Counted from the first letter of the stretch, positions 11,503-21,343 are shown. The stretch is DNA of 64,000 bases from Thiotrichaceae bacterium (GCA_002401765.2 NVTY02000034.1:89093-153092); one strand, 5' to 3'. Program-made: numbers and translations. The notes: a model not told the origin generated them from the letters alone.

Positions 11503-11648
11503 GCCTAACTCGCTCGCTGATGGTACGCCGCGATGTGGATTGGGTCTCTGGCGTATTCCCTTGTAGTTCCGCTGGCTGATGAACGCGTTAAATTGAGTTA
11601 GAATGAGTCTTTCATTTTTAGCAGGTTTTCAAGGAGTGTGGCACTAAG

Positions 11649-12740
11649 ATGTCTGAAGTTTCTCAATCACAGGTGGAAATGGCGGTTAAGGGATACACAT
11701 GTCCCTACTTGAACAGTGATCTAGTCAGCGCCTCGGCGGTGAAGGATATCGCGATCGACGGTGCGAAGGTAACGCTGAAGGTCGAACTGGGGTTTCCTGC
11801 GGCTGGCTATGTTGAAACCTTGGCGCAGGCGCTGCGTGACCAGATTGCGAAGATTGATGGGGTCACTGATGTGGTGATCGAGATCGGCAGCAAGATTATT
11901 AGCCATACGGTGCAGCGCGGCATTAAGCCGCATAACAATATTAAGAACATCATTGCGATCGCTTCCGGTAAGGGCGGCGTAGGCAAGTCGACCACATCGG
12001 TTAATCTGGCGCTGGCACTGGTTGCCGAGGGGGCTCGCGTGGGCATTCTGGATGCGGATATCTACGGCCCAAGTCAGCCACGGATGTTGGGTGCCACGGC
12101 CAAGCCACAGACCGAAGATGGCAAGACCATGCTGCCGGTGATCTGTCACGATGTTCAGTCGATGTCGATTGGCTATATGATTGAAGAAGATAATCCGATG
12201 ATCTGGCGAGGGCCGATGGTGACACAGGCGCTGGAGCAACTGTTGCGTGATACCAACTGGGATAACCTCGACTACCTGGTGATTGACCTGCCACCGGGCA
12301 CCGGTGATGTGCAGTTAACGCTGGCGCAGAAGATCCCGGTGAGTGCTGCGGTGATCGTAACCACCCCGCAGGATATCGCATTGCTGGATGCACGCAAGGC
12401 GTTGAAGATGTTTGAAAAGGTTGAGGTGCCGGTGCTGGGTGTAATCGAGAATATGAGTACCCATATCTGTTCTGAGTGCGGGCATGAAGAGCATATCTTT
12501 GGTGCCGGCGGTGGTCAGCGGATGGCGGCTGATTACGATGTGCAGCTACTCGGCTCACTGCCGCTTGACATCACCATTCGTGAACATGTTGATGTCGGCA
12601 CGCCGACGGTGATGGCAGACCCTGAGGGGGCAATTGCGCAGAACTATCGCGAGATAGCGCGTCGTGTGGCGGCGGGGTTATCGCAGCAGGGCAAAGACTA
12701 TAGTGCGACATTTCCTAATATTGTGATACAAAACACCTAG
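11649..12740 (+). CDS. apbC: Mrp/ApbC-family Fe-S cluster carrier P-loop ATPase
   Basis: 363 residues. An N-terminal MIP18/DUF59-like domain (about residues 5-90) precedes the ParA/MinD-type ATPase. The deviant Walker A is in ASGKGGVGKSTTSVNLA, and DADIYGPSQPRMLG is the Mrp signature. The conserved CxxC (HICSECGHEEHIFG) near residue 277 is where the bridging 4Fe-4S cluster binds. The family loads Fe-S clusters onto target proteins. Placement beside metG is common in proteobacteria. The ATG follows AAGGAG at about 12 bases. Confidence 0.95.
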   Translation: MSEVSQSQVEMAVKGYTCPYLNSDLVSASAVKDIAIDGAKVTLKVELGFPAAGYVETLAQALRDQIAKIDGVTDVVIEIGSKIISHTVQRGIKPHNNIKNIIAIASGKGGVGKSTTSVNLALALVAEGARVGILDADIYGPSQPRMLGATAKPQTEDGKTMLPVICHDVQSMSIGYMIEEDNPMIWRGPMVTQALEQLLRDTNWDNLDYLVIDLPPGTGDVQLTLAQKIPVSAAVIVTTPQDIALLDARKALKMFEKVEVPVLGVIENMSTHICSECGHEEHIFGAGGGQRMAADYDVQLLGSLPLDITIREHVDVGTPTVMADPEGAIAQNYREIARRVAAGLSQQGKDYSATFPNIVIQNT

Positions 12741-12800
12741 GAAATAGCGGGCTACTTTCTGCCACCTAACATTTAAGACTAATAAGCAGAGACTAACGAG

Positions 12801-13367
12801 ATGAGCATTAAATCCGATAAGTGGATTCGTCGCATGGCTGAAGGGCACGGCATGATTGAGCCGTATGAGCCGGGGCAGGTGAGAGAGAACGAAAACGGCC
12901 GTATCGTCTCTTACGGTACCTCAAGCTACGGTTATGATATCCGCTGTTCGGATGAGTTTAAGATCTTCACCAATATCAACTCTGTGATTGTTGACCCTAA
13001 AAACTTTGATGAAAATAGTTTTGTCGATGTGAAATCAGATGTCTGCATCATTCCACCAAACTCTTTTGCGCTGGCGCGTACGATCGAATATTTCCGCATT
13101 CCGCGCAGTGTGTTGACCATTTGCCTGGGGAAATCGACCTATGCTCGTTGCGGTATCATTGTGAATGTCACCCCGTTTGAGCCAGAGTGGGAAGGGCATG
13201 TGACGTTGGAGTTTTCAAACACCACGCCACTGCCTGCAAAGATCTATGCCAATGAAGGCGTTGCACAGGTGCTATTTTTTGAGTCTGATGAAGTGTGTGA
13301 AGTGTCGTATAAAGATCGTGGTGGGAAATATCAGGGGCAGCGGGGTGTCACCCTGCCTAAGACTTAA
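12801..13367 (+). CDS. dcd: dCTP deaminase
   Basis: 188 residues, the length of the Pseudomonas-type enzyme. It deaminates dCTP to dUTP, feeding thymidylate synthesis. Family motifs visible are [38 protein letters not shown] (shown here only as its two ends, LGKSTYARC and PEWEGH) with the catalytic Glu in VTLEFSN, and the C-terminal [10 protein letters not shown]. It follows apbC after 60 bases, possibly in the same transcript. Its 3' end overlaps the convergent DUF3108 gene by four bases. Confidence 0.96.
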   Translation: MSIKSDKWIRRMAEGHGMIEPYEPGQVRENENGRIVSYGTSSYGYDIRCSDEFKIFTNINSVIVDPKNFDENSFVDVKSDVCIIPPNSFALARTIEYFRIPRSVLTICLGKSTYARCGIIVNVTPFEPEWEGHVTLEFSNTTPLPAKIYANEGVAQVLFFESDEVCEVSYKDRGGKYQGQRGVTLPKT

Positions 13368-14131
13368 GGCTGCGGCTGTTTAAGTTGTATGCCCTGAGTC
13401 TGTTTGATCTCTAGGGTGATGAACTCTTTATTGTCCTTGCCCTGTTTAATGCGCACGGGCAGGTAGCGTAGTGATTTGGCAAACCAAATTGTTAATTTTC
13501 GTTTGCTATCCGCCGCACGTACGCGTTTGAGTTTGATGGTCTCTATTTCGCCGATGGCTGTCTTGATTTTCTCCTCACCCAGTAAGGTGAATCGATACTC
13601 TTTCAGAATGCCATTATCCGCGACCGGATAGGTAAAGGTGGTTAATCCCGCCTGCAGATCGAGCATCAGCTGTAGCTGATAAGAGAGTTTGTCCTGCATT
13701 CTTGGTGCTATCTTAACCCCCCACTTTTCACCATCGAGAGCATTTGTAATGCTTTTTGTTGGCCAGTCAAAGTCGAGCGTAGTGGTGCGTGCCCGTTTAC
13801 CGCCGGTGCGATCGTAGTGGTAGTTTAACGGTTGAATGGTATGTTGGTTAAGGGTAAAGATGGAGTGTTCAGCGATCTGGTCTTTGATGAAGAGTGCGGC
13901 AAGCCCGGTTGTTTTTGAGTGTGACTCAAACTTGATGCTGCCGTCTGCTTGGACGGTGATGGTGCGTTTGACCTCGCCGAGTTTTAAGCTGTCATTACGC
14001 AGTAGCTCGTAATGGGCGGTGAAGTGGGGGATGGATATTGTATCGTCAGCGTGGAGTGTGGTGGTTGTCAGTAGGCACCACCCGCAGGTAGTGCCTAAGA
14101 CGAAACGAAGAAGCCTGTTTGCGACGTTCAT
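13364..14131 (-). CDS. DUF3108-domain periplasmic protein
   Basis: 255 residues with a signal peptide (hydrophobic run ending LHADD near residue 29). The rest matches the beta-rich DUF3108 pattern: [20 protein letters not shown], a Lys/Arg-rich [18 protein letters not shown], and YLPVRIKQ near the end. Function is unknown. The family is usually annotated only as exported, often near nucleotide or cell-envelope genes. It lies 12 bases after pyrE on the same strand and is almost surely co-transcribed with it. Confidence 0.82.
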   Translation of the reverse strand: MNVANRLLRFVLGTTCGWCLLTTTTLHADDTISIPHFTAHYELLRNDSLKLGEVKRTITVQADGSIKFESHSKTTGLAALFIKDQIAEHSIFTLNQHTIQPLNYHYDRTGGKRARTTTLDFDWPTKSITNALDGEKWGVKIAPRMQDKLSYQLQLMLDLQAGLTTFTYPVADNGILKEYRFTLLGEEKIKTAIGEIETIKLKRVRAADSKRKLTIWFAKSLRYLPVRIKQGKDNKEFITLEIKQTQGIQLKQPQP

Positions 14132-14143
14132 AGCGAGTGGTGT

Positions 14144-14785
14144 TTATGCACTACCATATTGTTTTTGATAATCGCGGATGTGCCCCAGTGTGTCGGTGAA
14201 CGCTGGTTTTTCTTCGAGGTAGGTGAGTAGCGTTGAGAGGCTTGCAATGCTGGTGACTTTGATGCCCTGTTGTTCGATCTCCTGAATGGCTGAGGTCTCG
14301 CCCTGGCCTCTTTCTTGTCGATCTAATGCAATCGTGACCCCCGCTGTTGAGGCACCCGCATTTTTGATAATCGCCACAGACTCGCGTACTGAGGTGCCTG
14401 CAGAGATGACATCATCAATGATGAGCACTTTACCCGCGAGTGCTGCGCCGACAATCACGCCGCCTTCGCCGTGATCTTTGGCTTCTTTACGATTAAAGGC
14501 AAATGGGATGTCGCGTTGGTGTTTTTCCTGGAGTGCGATAACAGTGGCGACGGCGAGAGGAATGCCTTTATAGGCTGGGCCGTAGAGCATGTCCAATTCG
14601 ACCTTGTCGTTAACAATGGCTGCAGCGTAATACTGTCCCAGACGGGAGATCGACGCGCCAGTGTTGAACAGTCCGCTGTTAAAGAAATAAGGGCTAATAC
14701 GCCCTGATTTGAGGGTGAACTCGCCAAAACGGAGTACACCACTATCGATGACAAAATCAAAAAAATCGCGCTGAAAATCCTGCAT
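14144..14785 (-). CDS. pyrE: Orotate phosphoribosyltransferase
   Basis: 213 residues, identical in length to the E. coli enzyme. It makes orotidine monophosphate from orotate and PRPP in pyrimidine synthesis. The PRPP-binding motif is [13 protein letters not shown], and the catalytic flexible loop is in [13 protein letters not shown]. The start has a good ribosome site (AAGGAT, six bases before the ATG). No attenuator with a T-run was found directly upstream on the leader strand. Confidence 0.97.
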   Translation of the reverse strand: MQDFQRDFFDFVIDSGVLRFGEFTLKSGRISPYFFNSGLFNTGASISRLGQYYAAAIVNDKVELDMLYGPAYKGIPLAVATVIALQEKHQRDIPFAFNRKEAKDHGEGGVIVGAALAGKVLIIDDVISAGTSVRESVAIIKNAGASTAGVTIALDRQERGQGETSAIQEIEQQGIKVTSIASLSTLLTYLEEKPAFTDTLGHIRDYQKQYGSA

Positions 14786-14857
14786 TTTACTATCCTTCTG
14801 TGGTCTCAGCGCTCATTGTACCCAGTGGAGGTGGCGGCGGTAAATGATTGATTAGAT

Positions 14858-14886
14858 AAATAAGAAAACCCCTCATTATAGAGGGG
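14858..14886 (-). terminator. Rho-independent terminator of the dynamin-like gene
   Basis: On the minus strand a perfect 6-bp stem (CCCCTC/GAGGGG, at 14869-14874 and 14881-14886) with a 6-base loop is followed by TTTTCTTATTT. It lies 36 bases after the stop of the dynamin-like gene. It insulates that gene from pyrE. Confidence 0.8.
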
Positions 14887-14921
14887 CAGGAAAGAGCTCG
14901 GGTAAGATGCTGGTGCTTTAA

Positions 14922-16892
14922 TCAGTCTGGCGGTGAACAGTTTTGCAGGGTTTTTTTCATGCCTTCAAGTGCCTCTGCCTGCTTTTCGAGTTGTGATGCC
15001 TCTTCTTTCAGTATTTTGAGCTGGCCATCCAAGTTGTTTTTTGATTCTTTGATTTTACTCAGCGTCGCCATGTATTTATCGATACCGGCACGCTTTTCCT
15101 GTATCTGGATGACGAGGGGGTTGATCAATTCTTTGAGCCAGGCATCGGCTTCACGATTGGCATTGCCAAAGGTATTACGCACGTGGCTGACCAGTGAGAT
15201 GAAAAACTTTTTTACCACAAAGCTCTGTTCCGCCATGGTTGAGATAGGGCTGTTACGAAACTCTTCTGCTTTGATAGCCAGTTGGTCTAGTTCAGAAATA
15301 TGGGGTTGGATATTGAATTTAGGGGCGGTATGGCTTTTGAGGCCATGCTCGTCACGAAATTTTTTATAGATCCCTTCGATTAATTTGTGGATCTCATCAG
15401 AATGGCGCTCTGCAATCTGCATCGCTTCACGAGAACTCTCGAAAAACAGTGTCATGCCATTTTTCATGCCATTGGTGGTCCAGCTGCCCGACATGTCGTG
15501 ACGTGTTTTGTCAATAATCACATCAATTGCATCCATGCCAAGGGTGTTAAACATGACCTTGGCCTGGGTGGCGAGACGGCGGCGGCTTGCCTGAAAATTT
15601 TTAACGCTTTCGTAATAGGTGACTTTCTGTTCTTTCGCTTTTTGTAATAGTTGCTGTACTACATTTTCATTTTTTCCACGCAGCGCTTCGAGTTGTTCTA
15701 GCTGTTTGTTGAGGTCTTGGAGCTTCCCTGCAATGGGGTCGTAAGTGTTGTTGATTGACTGGTTTAGTCCTTCGACAACGCTCTCCCAGATCACCTGCTG
15801 TTTAGTTGGCAGGATTTCATTGGCAAGCAGTGATTCAAGTGCGAGCAAGTTGCTTTTTTTGAGTAGTTCGTCATCTTTTTTGGTTTTGGCGAGTAACGCT
15901 TTCTGTGCCGATACGGGATAGACACTGCTCGCATCAATGCCAAGCATTAATGCGCTTGATTGACGTTGTTCTTCGATGGATGAGAGCACCTCAGAGGGTT
16001 TTTTCATTTCATCCCAGAGGATATCAATTTTATTTAATACTGCGACCAGGCCACTTTGCTTTTTATTACGAAAAGCCATGATGTGGTTTTTCCACATGTC
16101 GAGATCACTTTTGGTGACGCCAGTGTCGGCTGAAAGAACGAATAAAACAGCCTGTGCGCTGGGTAGCATGTTGAGCGTTAGCTCGGGCTCGCTGCCAAGC
16201 GCGTTAAGTCCTGGTGTATCCAAAATAACTAACCCTTGTTTTAATAAGGGGTGCGGGAAACTGATGAGGGCGTGGCGCCATAAGGGGATTTCGATGCTTT
16301 CAGCCGCAGGAATCTCTTCATCACCACCGTGAATTTCTTCGCAGTAGAGACCTAGTTTTTCAGCCTCATCCATGGGGACCTTTTTGGTTTTGACCACTTC
16401 TTTAAAGGCCTCGGCCATCTGGTCGGGTGAGTCAATATTCAGTGGTATCGTGGTCCAGTAGCTCTCTTCATTTTTGAGTTCCGAGAGGCTGGCGTCACTC
16501 AGGCGTGTTTCAATCGGTAATAGTTTTATAAACGACTGTTTTTTTGCTTTGTCATAAAAGAGTTCTGTTGGGCACATGGTGGTGCGACCCGCTTCGGAGG
16601 GTAGTAGGCGGCGGCCATAGTTGGCAAAAAATATGGCATTGATTAATTCAGTTTTACCGCGTGAAAATTCGGCTACGAAGGCGATATTCAGGTTGTCTGA
16701 GTCAAGGGCTTTGAGTGCATCAAAGATGCGCAGTTCAATCTCGGGGCTGCTTTTATCATGTTGAGTCAGCCACGCCTGGTAGTTTCTAATCGTTTGGACG
16801 AGCTCAGCTTTCCACTGAGCAAATGCTTTCATCTTATTGCTGAAGCGGTCTTGCGGTAGAGACTCTTTGATATCCAAAGCGTTTGTGGACAT
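14922..16892 (-). CDS. Bacterial dynamin-like GTPase
   Basis: 656 residues. The GTPase domain is N-terminal: G1 in AEFSRGKTELINA (residues 74-86; the usual first Gly of the P-loop is Ala here), a G2-region Thr in GRTTMCPTEL, G3 DTPGLNALG, and G4 LNKIDIL. The C-terminal half is helical with several coiled coils (about residues 370-420 and 590-650), as in dynamin stalk regions. No clear membrane-spanning helix or paddle is visible. Bacterial dynamins remodel or protect membranes, and some act in phage or antibiotic stress. Here it is a single gene with its own terminator, not the tandem pair seen in many bacteria. The specific role is unknown. Confidence 0.85.
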   Translation of the reverse strand: MSTNALDIKESLPQDRFSNKMKAFAQWKAELVQTIRNYQAWLTQHDKSSPEIELRIFDALKALDSDNLNIAFVAEFSRGKTELINAIFFANYGRRLLPSEAGRTTMCPTELFYDKAKKQSFIKLLPIETRLSDASLSELKNEESYWTTIPLNIDSPDQMAEAFKEVVKTKKVPMDEAEKLGLYCEEIHGGDEEIPAAESIEIPLWRHALISFPHPLLKQGLVILDTPGLNALGSEPELTLNMLPSAQAVLFVLSADTGVTKSDLDMWKNHIMAFRNKKQSGLVAVLNKIDILWDEMKKPSEVLSSIEEQRQSSALMLGIDASSVYPVSAQKALLAKTKKDDELLKKSNLLALESLLANEILPTKQQVIWESVVEGLNQSINNTYDPIAGKLQDLNKQLEQLEALRGKNENVVQQLLQKAKEQKVTYYESVKNFQASRRRLATQAKVMFNTLGMDAIDVIIDKTRHDMSGSWTTNGMKNGMTLFFESSREAMQIAERHSDEIHKLIEGIYKKFRDEHGLKSHTAPKFNIQPHISELDQLAIKAEEFRNSPISTMAEQSFVVKKFFISLVSHVRNTFGNANREADAWLKELINPLVIQIQEKRAGIDKYMATLSKIKESKNNLDGQLKILKEEASQLEKQAEALEGMKKTLQNCSPPD

Positions 16893-17140
16893 ATTTCCCT
16901 TTTCCAGTTTGCTCTTAGTGACTAATTATGGCTAAAATTTATTGTAGTTACAGTCTACTATCGGAATTTTGTCTCTATGCATGAGTTTTTTTTCGAAAAA
17001 CTGAACTGTCTTTTCTATATTCGTTGATAGGCGAGTATGCTGTCGGCCCGCTTGCGTTAAATGCTTGCTTTCATTTGTAACTTTCGAGTTATTTCTGATT
17101 AAGATTGGCCTTATCTAAGGGAATGGAGTGGCTATCTATA

Positions 17141-17716
17141 TTATGTCAGTAAGTTACCTAGATTTGAGATGGGACTGATTACCAGCATCTTAATAAGGGG
17201 GATGGCGAGTAGGGCAACTAGAGGCGCTAGGTCCATGCCTGCAATCGGGGGGATTAGGCGACGTACTGGGCGTAAAACAGGCTCTGTTAGTGAATAAATG
17301 GTGGTGGTGATGGGGTTATGGACCCCTTGTCCAACCCAGCTTAAGACTACTTGAATGAGAATGGCGACCATAAAGACATTGAGTGCCAGTGATAGTAGGT
17401 CGGCAACTGCGATCGGAAGGATCATCACGATGCTGAATGATTGCCCGATAATCAGCAGTTTCAATAGAATGGCGGCCAGTTGAAGCGCTAAGAGTAAAAA
17501 CAGCGAGGCAATATCGATGCCTTTAAAACCAGGGATGATGCGTCTTAGCGCTACTAATGGTGGATTGGTGATTTTGACTAAAAATTGGCAGATTGGGTTG
17601 TGAAAGCTGGCACGCACTAGCTGCAACAGAAAGCGTAGCATAACGGCGATGAGATATAGCCCAAACAGGGCGTCAATCAGGTAGAGCGCGGGATTACTAA
17701 GGTATGAGCTATCCAT
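17141..17716 (-). CDS. yggT: YggT-family membrane protein
   Basis: 191 residues with two repeated YggT units, each of two helices. The pattern LVKITNPPLVALRRIIPG recurs as SLTEPVLRPVRRLIPP in the second unit. It is an integral inner-membrane protein of uncertain function; E. coli YggT is linked to osmotic shock tolerance. It overlaps the proC stop by eight bases and closes the yggS-proC-yggT operon, a conserved neighbourhood next to pilT. Confidence 0.9.
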   Translation of the reverse strand: MDSSYLSNPALYLIDALFGLYLIAVMLRFLLQLVRASFHNPICQFLVKITNPPLVALRRIIPGFKGIDIASLFLLLALQLAAILLKLLIIGQSFSIVMILPIAVADLLSLALNVFMVAILIQVVLSWVGQGVHNPITTTIYSLTEPVLRPVRRLIPPIAGMDLAPLVALLAIPLIKMLVISPISNLGNLLT

Positions 17717-18545
17717 TGTTATTGTTTCCTAGTCTCTTGGCCAATTCTTGTGCGCGTTTCTTTGCGCCTTGAACAGCATTGTCAATCAGTGCCTGGTAGT
17801 CACCTGACTCCATTATTTCTATCGCCCGCTCCGTGGTGCCGCCGGGTGAGGTGACACATTTTCTTAGCGTGGCGCTGTCATCGCGACTTTCCAGGGCCAT
17901 CTTCGCGGCGCCAAAGGCCGTTTGCAGGGTTAGTAGGCGGGCGGTCTCACGTGGTAGCCCGGCATTGACCCCTGCATTTTCGAGTGATTCCATTAAGAGG
18001 AAAAAATAGGCGGGGCCGCTGCCTGAAACGGCAGTCACCGCATCCATTAGCGATTCATCCTTCAGCCACAGCGTTAGTCCAACTGCCCGCATGATAAATT
18101 CGGCGAGGTCACGCTGTTCTGCGCGGGTGGCCTGGTTGGCAAACAAGGCGGTAGCGCCACTACTCACCAGTGCGGGGGTATTGGGCATGGCGCGAATAAC
18201 CGCGCAATTGCCGCCTAGCCAGCGTTCCAGGTCAGCGCTGCGAATGCCGGCGGCAATGGAGATCACGGGGCGTTGTTTTTGCTGGATGGTTGCGGCTATT
18301 TCAGTCGCGACTGCTTCGATCACTTGTGGTTTGACGGCGAGAATAACCACATCGGCTTGTTGCAGCGCATCAAGATTCGATGCATTGGTGTGGATACCAA
18401 AGGCGGCAGCGAGCTGTTGGCGCTGTTCGCTGCCGGGGTCAGCTACGCGAATGTGCTCAGGATCACAGCCATCGTTGATCAAGCCGCCAATCAAACTGCG
18501 CGCCATGTTACCGCCGCCAATAAATGTGTATCGTTTTTTGTTCAT
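17709..18545 (-). CDS. proC: Pyrroline-5-carboxylate reductase
   Basis: 278 residues from the ATG at 18545 (MNKKRYTFIGGGNMARS); the open frame runs 15 codons further up but that part is not conserved. It performs the last step of proline synthesis. The NAD(P)-binding GGGNM motif, the RAMPNTPALV motif, and the C-terminal family signature (SVSGSGPAYFFL-like segment and VTSPGGTTERAI) are all present. It lies between yggS and yggT in one operon. Confidence 0.96.
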   Translation of the reverse strand: MNKKRYTFIGGGNMARSLIGGLINDGCDPEHIRVADPGSEQRQQLAAAFGIHTNASNLDALQQADVVILAVKPQVIEAVATEIAATIQQKQRPVISIAAGIRSADLERWLGGNCAVIRAMPNTPALVSSGATALFANQATRAEQRDLAEFIMRAVGLTLWLKDESLMDAVTAVSGSGPAYFFLLMESLENAGVNAGLPRETARLLTLQTAFGAAKMALESRDDSATLRKCVTSPGGTTERAIEIMESGDYQALIDNAVQGAKKRAQELAKRLGNNNNG

Positions 18546-18601
18546 AGTCAGGAATATACTGGGATTTGGTTCTTTGCGCCATGGTCTCATCCCAGAACTA
18601 A

Positions 18602-19303
18602 TTAGGAGGCCGTTTTGCGCGGCCCAAAAATAGCGCTGCCAATGCGTACCATAGTGGAGCCTGCTGCGATGGCCGCTTCAAGGTCGGCGGACATTCCAAG
18701 TGATAGCGTGTCTAGTGGATGGCCAGCGTCGATGAGGTATTGCTGTGCTTGTTGGACCTGGTGAAATGTTGCACGCTGTTGTTCAAAGGTTGCGGCCTTC
18801 TGCGGGATCGCCATGAGCCCGCGTAGCTTGATACGTGGCAGGCTGGCAACGTCAGTGGCTAAGGCGGAGAGTTCTTCAAGGGTTGCGCCGGATTTACTGC
18901 CCTCTTCGCTGACATTGAATTGTAAGCAGATATTGAGGTCGGGCAGTGTCGCGGGTCTCTGCGTACTCAGCCTGTTGGCGACTTTGAGACTACTGACACT
19001 ATGCACCCAGTCAAAATGCAGTGCGATAGGGCGCGTTTTATTGGACTGAATAGCGCCGATGTAATGCCATGTGATGGGGTGATCCTGAAGCGTATCGATT
19101 TTATCGAGCGCTTCTTGCAAGTAGTTTTCTCCAAAATGGAATTGTTGTTGTGCAAGTGCCGTTAGAATCGCCGATGCTGGTTGTGTCTTGCTAACGGCCA
19201 ATAGTAAGACACTGCGGGCAGATTTGTTGAACTTTTTTTCAGCCGCCGCGATACGCTTGCGTGCTTGCGCGATGTTATTTTTGATGGCAGTGTTGGTTAG
19301 CAT
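18602..19303 (-). CDS. yggS: PLP homeostasis protein (YggS/PROSC family)
   Basis: 233 residues. This is a single-domain alanine-racemase-fold protein that binds pyridoxal phosphate through the Lys in LLAVSKTQPAS (about residue 37). The C-terminal signature SLGMSADLEAAI and RIGSAIFG are typical. The family buffers PLP and affects amino acid and B6 balance rather than acting as an enzyme. It is the first gene of the operon with proC and yggT, divergent from pilT across a 193-base control region. Confidence 0.94.
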   Translation of the reverse strand: MLTNTAIKNNIAQARKRIAAAEKKFNKSARSVLLLAVSKTQPASAILTALAQQQFHFGENYLQEALDKIDTLQDHPITWHYIGAIQSNKTRPIALHFDWVHSVSSLKVANRLSTQRPATLPDLNICLQFNVSEEGSKSGATLEELSALATDVASLPRIKLRGLMAIPQKAATFEQQRATFHQVQQAQQYLIDAGHPLDTLSLGMSADLEAAIAAGSTMVRIGSAIFGPRKTAS

Positions 19304-19496
19304 GAGTGCTGTCTATTTTAGTGGTTTATGGGGATGAGTCCAGCCTGAATACGACTGTTTTGGGGTAAGTTTGCAGAGAAACCAGGCTGTTCAAGATGTA
19401 TATGGAAGTGCCGTTAAGTGACTGCAAGCAACAGAATTGTTTGCTTGCGATTGTCTTTATTATCGTGCGGAATTGATATCTCTGGAGGAGAATTGA

Positions 19497-20534
19497 ATGG
19501 ATATTGCTGAGCTACTCGCATTTGGCGTTAAAAGTAACGCCTCAGATTTGCACTTGTCAGCTGAGTTGCCGCCGATGATTCGTGTCGATGGCGATATACG
19601 CCGTATCAATGTTCCTGCGCTCGATAATAAAACTGTTCAGAATATGGTGTATGACATCATGAATGATGGGCAGCGAAAAGAATTCGAAGAAAAATGGGAA
19701 AATGATTTCTCATTTGAGATTCCTGGTCTAGCGCGTTTTCGTGTCAATGCTTTTAATCATAACCGTGGTGTGGGGGCGGTGTTTAGAACGATTCCGTCGA
19801 CGATCCTTTCGTTAGAAGAGTTGGGCGCGCCTGCCGTGTTTGGCGATATAGCGGATACCCCACGTGGTATTGTGCTGGTGACGGGGCCGACAGGCTCGGG
19901 TAAATCGACCACGCTGGCGGCGATGATGGACTATAAAAACAACACTGAGTATGGGCATATTCTGACACTTGAAGATCCGATCGAATTTGTCCATCAAAGC
20001 AAAAAATGCCTGGTTAATCAGCGTGAAATTCATCGAGACTCATTAGGTTTTGCAGAGGCGCTGCGTTCAGCGTTGCGTGAAGATCCCGATATTATTCTGG
20101 TGGGCGAGATGCGTGATCCTGAAACGATTGGTTTGGCTTTGTCAGCCGCGGAAACGGGGCACTTAGTGTTTGGCACGCTGCATACCAGTTCGGCGGCAAA
20201 GACCATTGATCGTATCATCGATGTATTCCCGGCGGCGGAAAAAGAGATGATTCGTTCGATGTTATCGGAGTCGTTGAAGGCGGTGATTTCACAAACGCTG
20301 CTGAAAAAGGTGGGCGGTGGTCGTATCGCGGCACATGAAATAATGATCGGTACGCCAGCGATTCGAAATCTAATTCGTGAAAACAAAATCCCACAGATGT
20401 ACTCGGCGATTCAAACCGGGCATGGATTGGGGATGCAGACGCTTGACCAAAATCTACAGGAATTGATCAAAAAAGGGTTGATCACCAAGCAGGATGCGGC
20501 AATGAAGGCGGCTAATAAGGCTGATTTTGAATAG
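19497..20534 (+). CDS. pilT: Type IV pilus retraction ATPase
   Basis: 345 residues, the usual PilT length. A PAS-like N-terminal domain is followed by the secretion-ATPase core: Walker A GPTGSGKST, Asp box, Walker B (ILVGEMRDPETIGLAL), and His box (LVFGTLHTSSAAKTIDR). The PilT-specific AIRNLIRE motif is at about residue 288. It powers pilus retraction and twitching. The start has a strong GGAGGAG ribosome site. The usual partner pilU is not downstream; a convergent HAD gene lies 14 bases away instead. Confidence 0.96.
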   Translation: MDIAELLAFGVKSNASDLHLSAELPPMIRVDGDIRRINVPALDNKTVQNMVYDIMNDGQRKEFEEKWENDFSFEIPGLARFRVNAFNHNRGVGAVFRTIPSTILSLEELGAPAVFGDIADTPRGIVLVTGPTGSGKSTTLAAMMDYKNNTEYGHILTLEDPIEFVHQSKKCLVNQREIHRDSLGFAEALRSALREDPDIILVGEMRDPETIGLALSAAETGHLVFGTLHTSSAAKTIDRIIDVFPAAEKEMIRSMLSESLKAVISQTLLKKVGGGRIAAHEIMIGTPAIRNLIRENKIPQMYSAIQTGHGLGMQTLDQNLQELIKKGLITKQDAAMKAANKADFE

Positions 20535-20548
20535 CGGCCTGTTGTTGC

Positions 20549-21199
20549 TCAGCGCAGGCTGATCACTGGCCAATGATGGTCTTCGGCATGTTTCTTTAAA
20601 ACCTCATCCGGGTCGACCGCTGCTGGATGAGTGACGAGTTCTAGTAGTGGCAGGTCATTATGAGAGTCAGAATAAAACCAGCTGTCATTCAAATTGTTGC
20701 CTGTCTCTTTTAGCCAGTGGTTTAATCGTTCTACCTTTCCTTCTCGAAAGCTGGGAGTGCCTGCTACCTTGCCGGTGTACTGGCCATTGTTTATTTCTGG
20801 TTCGGTGGCGATCAGATGAGGAATGCCGAGGCGTTCAGCGATGGGTGCAGTCACAAAGCTGTTAGTGGCAGTGATAATTAGCAATGTCTCGCCATTATGA
20901 CGGTGTTTTTCGATTAATTTCTCAGCGGATGGCAGCATGATAGGCGCTATTTTCTCGTCGAGGAAGCGTTCGCGCCAGCTCAGTAAAGCCTGCATTTCGT
21001 GCTGGGCGAGTGGTGCGAGCTGAAATGCGAGGAACTCACCAATGTTGAGTGTGCCGGCGACATATTCATCATAAAACCGCTGGTTTTCGCGTTGATGCTC
21101 GGGGCCAACAATGCCTTCTTCGGTGAGGAATTGACTCCAGAGATAGTCGCTATCGCCGCCAATTAGGGTGTTGTCAAGATCGAAAATGACCAAGCTCAT
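20549..21199 (-). CDS. HAD-IB family phosphatase (SerB-like)
   Basis: 216 residues. The catalytic Asp pair is in VIFDLDNTLIGGDS at the N terminus. Motif II Ser/Thr is in LLIITATNSF and motif III/IV in YSDSHNDLPLLE. Family IB enzymes include phosphoserine and histidinol-phosphate phosphatases. The same kind of gene stands beside rppH and ptsP in Pseudomonas, so the neighbourhood is conserved. The substrate cannot be told from sequence. It diverges from rppH across a 144-base region with a perfect palindrome. Confidence 0.88.
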   Translation of the reverse strand: MSLVIFDLDNTLIGGDSDYLWSQFLTEEGIVGPEHQRENQRFYDEYVAGTLNIGEFLAFQLAPLAQHEMQALLSWRERFLDEKIAPIMLPSAEKLIEKHRHNGETLLIITATNSFVTAPIAERLGIPHLIATEPEINNGQYTGKVAGTPSFREGKVERLNHWLKETGNNLNDSWFYSDSHNDLPLLELVTHPAAVDPDEVLKKHAEDHHWPVISLR

Positions 21200-21299
21200 G
21201 TTTTTAGTCTCTATTTCTACAGTGGGGGCGGGGTGGTGATTATTTCAGGCGTTACATCAAATAATATCAGGGTCTGATTTGCACTTAAAGCCCCAAATA

Positions 21300-21315
21300 T
21301 GTGACAATCGTCACA
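21300..21315. promoter_or_regulatory. CRP/Vfr-like operator palindrome
   Basis: TGTGACAATCGTCACA fits the CRP core TGTGA-N6-TCACA exactly. It is centred about 36 bases before the rppH GTG and about 108 bases from the HAD-phosphatase start, inside their divergent control region. Being so close to the rppH start it could act as a repressor site for rppH-ptsP or as an activator site for the HAD gene. That a CRP-family protein binds it is inference. Confidence 0.5.
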
Positions 21316-21343
21316 ATTATAGCAGTTTTATGGAGCCTGGCTA

